36,155 nucleotides of DNA from Terrimonas_A sp036262095 (GTDB lineage: Bacteria; Bacteroidota; Bacteroidia; Chitinophagales; Chitinophagaceae): positions 1-36,155 of the forward strand of contig DATAJQ010000048.1 in NCBI GenBank assembly GCA_036262095.1, read 5' to 3'. The notes beneath the pieces were generated by a model. The model saw only the letters and a program-made list of their open reading frames with translations. It searched no databases and had not been told where the DNA came from. The position numbers and the translations under genes were made by a program. Within the stretch, counting starts at the first letter, position 1, and each line of letters opens with the position of its first letter. This document shows, in pieces, positions 25,199 through 30,437 of this stretch.

Positions 25199-25493
25199 CT
25201 TTCTTTTTTTAGCTCCCGTTTTTGGTAATCGTTTTATTGCTTTATCCCGCTCATCGACCTGTGCTTCCAGTTACTTTCTATACTCGGCAGTTGTCAAGTA
25301 TTCCCTGACAACTGATTTTCCTGCAACTGACCCTCAGCAAAAATGTTCTAATGTGTAAGCTAATGTTTTGCTTACTAGTTTGGAAAAGCTCTGCCACCTG
25401 GGCCTGATTAAGTCAAACAGTCTCCTCTTCCATACGAACATCTACTTTTGTATGCCCATCAGGGGTTTTATATATTAGTATCTCACTATTCAT
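25199..25493 (-). pseudogene. RhuM family gene, pseudogene
   Basis: From the ATG at 25493 the frame reads MNSEILIYKTPDGHTKVDVR, then EEETV-stop-LNQAQVAELF and TSKQNISLHIR, which is the start of RhuM family proteins. The in-frame stop (TGA, 25415-25413) falls where the family has Trp. Restoring one A after HIR gives NIFAEGQLQEN, and restoring one T after QEN gives ENSVVREYLTTA, so two single-base losses explain the frame changes. The body of the gene is then missing. After a TAA at 25273-25271, a short Lys-rich end (LEAQVDERDKAIKRLPK) may be the C-terminus. RhuM-like genes are often found within type I restriction operons. The remnant fills the gap between hsdM and hsdS. Confidence 0.85.
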
Positions 25494-25504
25494 ATTCGTA
25501 TCTT

Positions 25505-27031
25505 TTAAAATCCCAATTCCTTCAGGTATTCATCCATTTTATTTTCTATGACAATCAATTCTTTTTTCAGTTTTTTGATCTCTGCCTGCGTAGCCGGAAT
25601 ATCCACTGGCGCTTCTTCTTCAAACGTATCCACATAGCGCGGAATGTTCAGGTTATAATCATTCTCCTCAATCTCTTTCAGGCTTGCCCGATATGCATAC
25701 TTATCTTCTATTACGGCACCTTCATCAGCAAGCAATATTTTACCCTTCTTAAAAACCGTATAAGTGCTTACTATATGATTAATATCCTGCGTACGCAGGC
25801 GGTTCTGATTTTTGCCTGCATCATATTCCCGGCTGGCATCAATGAACAGCACATCCTTATTCTTTCCTTTCCCTCTGTTGAAAATGAGAATGGCTGCAGG
25901 TATGCCGGTACCAAAAAAGAGATTGGCAGGCAGGCCGATTACTGCTTCTAGCAAATTCTCTCTGATCAGTTCTTCGCGGATCTTGCCTTCGCTGCTGCCA
26001 CGGAACAGAACGCCATGAGGCACAATTACGCCCACTTTGCCGGTGTCTTCATACGTCGTTTCAATCATGTGGGTGATAAAGGCATAATCTCCTTTACTTT
26101 TAGGTGGTATGCCTCGATGAAAGCGACGGAACTGGTCAGCCACTGCATTATCAGCGCCCCATTTATCAAGAGAAAAAGGAGGATTAGCCACTACAATATC
26201 AAAGCGGCGAAGTTGATCGCCTTCCAGTAAACGGGGATTATTGAGCGTGTCTCCCCATTCAATGGTGGCATTATCCATTTCATGCAGGAACATATTCATA
26301 CGGGCAAGCGCCCAGGTACTTCCGTTGTTCTCCTGTCCATACAAGGAGAAATTATTATTCCCCACTTCCTTACCCACTTTTATCAATAAAGAGCCTGAGC
26401 CACAAGCAGGATCACAAATACGATTGCCTGGTTGTGGTGCTACCAGTTTGGCTAACAAAGTAGACACTTCACCGGGCGTATAGAATTCACCGGCTTTTTT
26501 TCCTGCATCGCTGGCAAACTGGCTGATCAGGAATTCATAAGCATCTCCAATTACATCATTCCCTTCCAGGTGGGAAGGCTGTAGGTTCAGGGCAGAAAGA
26601 TCTACCAACAGGTTTTTAAGGCGGCGGTTACGGTCTTTGGTTTGCCCAAGGTTGGCTTCACTGTTGAAATCAATATTCCGGAATACACGATCCAGCTTAG
26701 CCCGGTTAGCATCTTCCAGTTTATCCAATGCGATATTGATCAGTTCACCCAGGTTGGGTTCATTGCGCTGCTCAAAGAGATAATCAAACGTGCATTCATC
26801 GGGAACCTGAAAGCGTTCATTGCGCAATGCTCTTTCTATTCTGACAGTATCGTTTTTATATTTTTCTGCATAAACGGCCTTTTTATCCTTCCATACATCT
26901 GTTACATACTTTAAGAAAAGCATGGTCAAAATGTAGTCTTTGTATTGAGTAGCATCAATAGTTCCCCGAAATGTATCGCAGGCTTTCCAAACGATGTTAT
27001 TGATTTCCTTTTGTGTGAGCTTCTTGATCAT
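25505..27031 (-). CDS. hsdM: Type I restriction enzyme, M subunit (N6-adenine methyltransferase)
   Basis: The 508-residue protein is full length. The HsdM N-terminal helical domain covers about 1-150 (LTQKEINNIVWKACDTFRG). The methylase domain has GEFYTPGEVSTLLAKLV, the S-adenosylmethionine site DPACGSGSLL (207-216) and catalytic NPPF (283-286). A C-terminal coiled region (AEIKKLKKELIVIENKMDEY) probably meets HsdS. The enzyme methylates adenine in the HsdS target and protects the chromosome. It starts one base after the half-HsdS stop (TAATATG) and is followed by the rhuM remnant. All motifs are intact. Confidence 0.97.
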   Translation of the reverse strand: MIKKLTQKEINNIVWKACDTFRGTIDATQYKDYILTMLFLKYVTDVWKDKKAVYAEKYKNDTVRIERALRNERFQVPDECTFDYLFEQRNEPNLGELINIALDKLEDANRAKLDRVFRNIDFNSEANLGQTKDRNRRLKNLLVDLSALNLQPSHLEGNDVIGDAYEFLISQFASDAGKKAGEFYTPGEVSTLLAKLVAPQPGNRICDPACGSGSLLIKVGKEVGNNNFSLYGQENNGSTWALARMNMFLHEMDNATIEWGDTLNNPRLLEGDQLRRFDIVVANPPFSLDKWGADNAVADQFRRFHRGIPPKSKGDYAFITHMIETTYEDTGKVGVIVPHGVLFRGSSEGKIREELIRENLLEAVIGLPANLFFGTGIPAAILIFNRGKGKNKDVLFIDASREYDAGKNQNRLRTQDINHIVSTYTVFKKGKILLADEGAVIEDKYAYRASLKEIEENDYNLNIPRYVDTFEEEAPVDIPATQAEIKKLKKELIVIENKMDEYLKELGF

Positions 27032-27032
27032 A

Positions 27033-27593
27033 TTAGTCTTTTAACAGTTTTGAAAGGATGGCGGTATATAAATCTTGTTTTTGCTTGGTCAATTGTTCCA
27101 TTGTATAAATTTCTTGTTGATGCAATGCGGTAAGGGCCGCAATTCGTTTTTGTTTATTCATAGAAGGTAAGGATATTTCAAAAGCGCCTAATTCAGATTT
27201 ACGTATTGAAAAAATATTGGTTCCTCCACCGATCTGCTGAAATACGGCCCGGCTTTGAGACGCATTTAATATCGTAGCTAAATATTCGGGGTATACTAAC
27301 TTTTGATCAGGTCTTAAAATAAAGAAAATAGAAGAAGCAATAGCTGGCCCGATTTCCTCCCTGTAACACCAGGAAAAAAGGCGGCTTCCTTTACCAACAA
27401 ACAAAACATCTCCATCTTTTAATAAATATGGTTCCGTTTTTTCGTTAAGAGTAACGAACTCTTCATTCATAGTTATCAATTTTCCCTGATCATTAAATTG
27501 CCGTACCTGCAAGTATGGAATAGTGCCTGCAGGTGTAGTTTGTTCATATAAACCAAACTTTATGGAACAGATATTTATTATCGAGTGTCTCAA
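27033..27593 (-). CDS. hsdS: Single-TRD (half-size) type I specificity subunit
   Basis: The 186-residue protein has one target-recognition domain (IKFGLYEQTTPAGTIPYLQV at the start, then GDVLFVGKGSRLFSW and FQQIGGGTNIFSIRKSELG) and one conserved helix (MNKQKRIAALTALHQQEIYT) ending in LYTAILSKLL. It could act as a homodimer or join the full HsdS. No ATG is available: an in-frame TGA lies just upstream, and the first usable codon is TTG at 27593, which fits the predicted short leader. It is the first gene of the operon and ends one base before hsdM. Half-size S proteins placed ahead of hsdM occur in other Bacteroidota. Confidence 0.85.
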   Translation of the reverse strand: MRHSIINICSIKFGLYEQTTPAGTIPYLQVRQFNDQGKLITMNEEFVTLNEKTEPYLLKDGDVLFVGKGSRLFSWCYREEIGPAIASSIFFILRPDQKLVYPEYLATILNASQSRAVFQQIGGGTNIFSIRKSELGAFEISLPSMNKQKRIAALTALHQQEIYTMEQLTKQKQDLYTAILSKLLKD

Positions 27594-27613
27594 TTGTAGA
27601 AAACTTCAGATAC

Positions 27614-27642
27614 CAAAAATATGAAAAATGAATTCATATCAA
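27614..27642 (-). promoter_or_regulatory. Promoter of the restriction-modification operon
   Basis: On the minus strand, TTG (27642-27640) is followed after 18 bases by TATTTTTG (27621-27614). Both elements of the Bacteroidota promoter are present. Transcription would start about 14 bases before the TTG start codon of the half-HsdS gene. It appears to be the only good promoter for the eight-gene run. Confidence 0.55.
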
Positions 27643-27705
27643 GAAAATTTATTTGTAGAATGATTCAATTTTATAATTAGAAATCAAGGGTTGACTGATA
27701 TGGCA

Positions 27706-27717
27706 CATAACCTTAAT
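27706..27717 (+). repeat. Right copy of the imperfect 12-bp direct repeat
   Basis: CATAACCTTAAT, one base different from 18520-18531. It lies between the operon promoter and the broken radC gene. If the repeats mark a target duplication, the inserted unit is the operon alone, without the radC remnant. Confidence 0.3.
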
Positions 27718-27745
27718 GTATCTCCTTTAATTATCAATCATTTAT

Positions 27746-28217
27746 ATGAAAATCCGTTTGTCAAAAGATATTCCATTATTCACCCTCTCTGCAAATGAGA
27801 TTCATACATTTCTTCGACGCGTTCTTCAAAATGAACCCATGCCGCACCGCAACCGTGAAAATTTGTGGACTGTAAGTCTTAAGACTAAACAGGTTTTGCA
27901 TATCGAGTTAGTAAGTCTGGGTACAGTAAAATAAGGTAATAGTCGAACCAATGGAAGTATTTAGCACTCCGTTACAAAAGCGGGCTGTGAGTTTGATATT
28001 AGTTCATAATCATCCAGCAGGGCAATTATTCCCTTCATTCAAAGACAAATAGCTTATTAAATGTGACTAGATACTCAAATTACCTCTAATAGATCATATG
28101 ATCATTTCAGAAGAAGGATATTACAGTTTTGCAGAAAACGGGTTGTTGAAAGAGATGGAATGGCCACAGGGATTAAGACAACCACTACCAATGACAAGTT
28201 TTCGAAGAAGAGTATGA
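27746..28217 (+). pseudogene. RadC-like JAB/MPN domain gene, pseudogene
   Basis: From the ATG at 27746 the frame reads as the start of RadC/JAB proteins and reaches HIELVSLGTVK before a stop at 27932-27934. A one-base insertion there explains the break: the +1 frame continues VEPMEVFSTPLQKRAVSLIL and then VHNHPAG, the metal-binding JAMM motif (His codons at 28005 and 28011). Two in-frame TAG stops follow (28050 and 28068), then LPLIDHMIISEEGYYSFAEN, the family's C-terminal motif. The frame closes at 28215-28217. RadC-like genes of this size are common on Bacteroidota mobile elements, so this is probably a remnant of acquired DNA. It cannot make a functional protein. Confidence 0.87.
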
Positions 28218-28253
28218 AAAATGGCTTTCTATCATCATCACCGATGTTCAATT

Positions 28254-28290
28254 AAAAAAATCCCGGCGTCCTGAACAGAACAGCCGGGAT
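28254..28290 (-). terminator. Terminator of the ECF sigma factor operon
   Basis: ATCCCGGC (28260-28267) pairs with GCCGGGAT (28283-28290). On the minus strand a run of seven T residues (28260-28254) follows the stem. It ends the 30226-28319 run. Confidence 0.85.
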
Positions 28291-28318
28291 GGGTGTAACT
28301 ACCATTAACCCTAAACTA

Positions 28319-28720
28319 TCATTGACGGTTTCCGCCACCACCACGGCGTGGCATCATAGCCGGCTCAATTTCGTCTTTGAATTTTTTAAATTGCTCCTCA
28401 GTCAGGATACCTTTCAATTCTTTGTCCCTTGCTTCAGTGATAGGAGCAAGTTTGGCCATCATCGTTTCCCTGTCAGGACGTTCGCCGCCGTTCATCAGCT
28501 CGGCTCTTACTTTGTCCTGGCTTTGGTAGTATGTGGTGAACGTTTTGTCCACCTGCGTGAGTTTGGCAGCATCCAGTTTGAATGCGCTGTCGATTTTTTC
28601 ATGAACGGCTTTAACTCTTTCTTCTATGGTGCGTTGACGGAAACCGCCACCTCCACCTTGTGCATTTACCATGATAGCACCTGCTACCATAAATGCGAGA
28701 AACAATCCGATCTTTTTCAT
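28319..28720 (-). CDS. Spy/CpxP-like small periplasmic protein
   Basis: The 133-residue protein has a signal peptide (MKKIGLFLAFMVAGAIMVNA) and a Gly-rich stretch at both ends of the mature part. The core is helical and charged: RTIEERVKAVHEKIDSAFKL, then KELKGILTEEQFKKFKDEI, which resembles the LTxxQ repeat of the Spy/CpxP family of envelope chaperones. The spacing of its helices and the short hinge region also fit. It is the last gene of a four-gene run headed by an ECF sigma factor, so it is probably a target as well as a member of that operon. Function by homology only. Confidence 0.65.
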   Translation of the reverse strand: MKKIGLFLAFMVAGAIMVNAQGGGGGFRQRTIEERVKAVHEKIDSAFKLDAAKLTQVDKTFTTYYQSQDKVRAELMNGGERPDRETMMAKLAPITEARDKELKGILTEEQFKKFKDEIEPAMMPRRGGGGNRQ

Positions 28721-28761
28721 ACTTTGCTTTTTAAAGTTGATTTTTACTAAGGTGTTTTTGC

Positions 28762-29277
28762 TTAGTTCTTTTTATCTGTTTTAGTGCTATCGCTGTCAGA
28801 GCGGCGTTGTGGCCTGTTCATTCTGCTGAACATCCCCTGGATAAGCGAATCATATTTCGGTAATTGTTCCGGCGTGCAAATTGTTCTCACCTTCCTGAAG
28901 TAAGTAAAGGTTTGCATGTCGAGCATTTTCTGGCGTTCTGCAATCCGGTCGGCAGCTTTGCTGGTAACAGAATCGTAAATAATGGAATCTTTCAGCAACC
29001 TGAATAAGCTGTCTTTTGCCTTACGCATTTCGTCGTACATAGGGCGGATTGTTTCCCTTTGCTTATCCTTCATTTGCTTGTATTGCGCTATCTGCTCCGG
29101 AGTAAAGCCAACTTCTTTCTGCAGTTGGTCGGCTATGCCATTACTGTTCCTGTTATCATGTTGCTCCTGCTTCTCCGGCGTTTTTTTATACCAGAGAAAA
29201 TAAGCCAGTACGCCTATGTTAGTAAGCAACAGAACGGCAATGATGATCAAAAGGTTTTTGTTTCCCGGTCTGCTCAT
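28762..29277 (-). CDS. Membrane-anchored Spy/CpxP-like protein (heavy-metal-resistance/sensor type)
   Basis: The 171-residue protein has a membrane segment at about 8-28 (NLLIIIAVLLLTNIGVLAYF), then a helical, charged outer part: FTPEQIAQYKQMKDKQRETI, MYDEMRKAKDSLFRLL, and CTPEQLPKYDSLIQGMF. The two xTPEQ repeats match the LTxxQ pattern of Spy/CpxP/ZraP-like proteins. It overlaps the upstream membrane gene by four bases (ATGA), so they are co-translated. It may sense envelope stress and feed back on the sigma factor system. The C-terminal tail is highly charged. Confidence 0.7.
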   Translation of the reverse strand: MSRPGNKNLLIIIAVLLLTNIGVLAYFLWYKKTPEKQEQHDNRNSNGIADQLQKEVGFTPEQIAQYKQMKDKQRETIRPMYDEMRKAKDSLFRLLKDSIIYDSVTSKAADRIAERQKMLDMQTFTYFRKVRTICTPEQLPKYDSLIQGMFSRMNRPQRRSDSDSTKTDKKN

Positions 29278-29615
29278 GGTTGTACATTTTCATAATCAAA
29301 ACTACTGTTGCTGGCAAGGATAGATTCACTGTCCGATAACTGCACAGGCTGGTTGGCCACATTGGTAGCCTCCTGCAAATTGCCCTGCTTAAAGAGGACA
29401 AAAAGGTTTAGAATAAGAATCAGTCCAAGACCGGCCATTGCAACAGCAGGCTTTGACAGAAAAGATCCGATTGTTTCCCATACAGTCTTCTCTTCACGCT
29501 GCAACCGGGCTTTCACCCTGGTAAAAAACCAGGGATGAGGAGTAGCCCTCTGTATGCCATCCAGGCTTTCCAGGGCTCTTTCAATTTTGCCTTCTATAGT
29601 CTTTTTTGACTTCAT
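29274..29615 (-). CDS. Small membrane protein, probable anti-sigma factor
   Basis: The 113-residue protein has a cytoplasmic part of about 58 residues, one membrane segment (AVAMAGLGLILILNLFVLF, about 58-76), and a short outer tail. The position directly after an ECF sigma gene, the N-in topology and the basic, Trp/Phe-containing N-terminal part (HPWFFTRVKARLQRE) are the usual pattern for an anti-sigma factor. No zinc-binding anti-sigma motif (HxxxCxxC) is seen, so it would be of another class. The assignment rests on context. Confidence 0.55.
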   Translation of the reverse strand: MKSKKTIEGKIERALESLDGIQRATPHPWFFTRVKARLQREEKTVWETIGSFLSKPAVAMAGLGLILILNLFVLFKQGNLQEATNVANQPVQLSDSESILASNSSFDYENVQP

Positions 29616-29653
29616 GACCTAAGATTTGACGTTGATTGGTAAAAAAACTTTTG

Positions 29654-30226
29654 CTAGTCCTTTTCTTTATAATACACTTCTAATATCTTTTTAAGGTTGA
29701 TGCGTGCACGGTGCATCAGGGATTCAACGGAGGACACCGTAGTGCGCATAACCTCACTAACTTCTTGGTAACTAAGCCCTTCCACTTTGTGCAAGGTAAA
29801 GGCAAGACGCTGATTTTCCGGTAATTGACCGATAGCGTTAAAAAGTGCGGCAGCATCTTCTTTCTTGTCCATAACCACGCCGGGGTGATTAAAATCCGGC
29901 GGGTGGATCACGATCTCACTTTCATCCCCAAACAGGCTTTTGACAAAAGCAAAGCGCTTTTTCCGCTTTTTCCGGCGCTCATGGTCAAGCGATTTGGTGA
30001 TAGTGATACGATACAGCCAGGTAGAAAATTTGGAATCGCCCTTGAACGAGTTCACTGACTGGTATACCTGCACAAAGACCTCTTGCGCAATATCTTCCGC
30101 ATCTTCGGCATTTTGCACAATACCCAGCGCCGTGTTATAAACCATGTCCTGCCAGGTATCTACAATGGTTTTAAACGCGGTCTCATCCCCCTGTTTTAGC
30201 TGGTTTACCAGTAATCTCTCGTCCAA
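29654..30226 (-). CDS. ECF-type RNA polymerase sigma factor
   Basis: The 190-residue protein has both ECF domains. Sigma-2 covers about 22-95 (DTWQDMVYNTALGIVQNAED, then DIAQEVFVQVYQ and FSTWLYRITITKSLDHERR). Sigma-4 covers about 127-182 (LPENQRLAFTLHKVEGLSYQ, then VSSVESLMHRARINLKKIL). No ATG suits the start: an in-frame TAG lies 15 bases upstream, and TTG at 30226 gives the normal LDERLLVNQLKQGDETAF beginning. It heads an operon with a probable anti-sigma factor and two Spy/CpxP-like proteins, so it probably controls an envelope stress response. Confidence 0.92.
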   Translation of the reverse strand: MDERLLVNQLKQGDETAFKTIVDTWQDMVYNTALGIVQNAEDAEDIAQEVFVQVYQSVNSFKGDSKFSTWLYRITITKSLDHERRKKRKKRFAFVKSLFGDESEIVIHPPDFNHPGVVMDKKEDAAALFNAIGQLPENQRLAFTLHKVEGLSYQEVSEVMRTTVSSVESLMHRARINLKKILEVYYKEKD

Positions 30227-30316
30227 GCCCGAAATTTTTTGCTAAAAACGATATTACGCAAATTTTCTTTCGAACCTGTTTTTTATGAAACGAAAGAACG
30301 GATTATTTATTTAGCA

Positions 30317-30412
30317 TTGGCCGATGGCCGTATGTCCAAACAATCACCAGCCGGAGACTACACGGCTAAAAGAGATGATCAATCCGCCATCGGCCATTCG
30401 GACATCGGCCAA
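30317..30412. repeat. GGCCGATG inverted-repeat cluster between the sigma and beta-barrel genes
   Basis: TTGGCCGATG (30317-30326) is complementary to 30403-30412, and GGCCGATGG (30319-30327) to 30388-30396. The same left arm can therefore pair with either of two right arms. No T-run follows. It lies in the 211-base gap between the beta-barrel gene's stop and the sigma gene, where no gene was recognised. Confidence 0.5.
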
Positions 30413-30437
30413 CGACAATTAATCAATTCCTGACTAT

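Noticed and set aside
23963..27593. Invertible, phase-variable hsdS system
   Set aside because: Both S genes face the same way, no recombinase gene is present and no long inverted repeats were seen between them.
30239..30433. 64-codon plus-strand frame across the GGCCGATG repeats
   Set aside because: It is built from repeat sequence and has no family signal.
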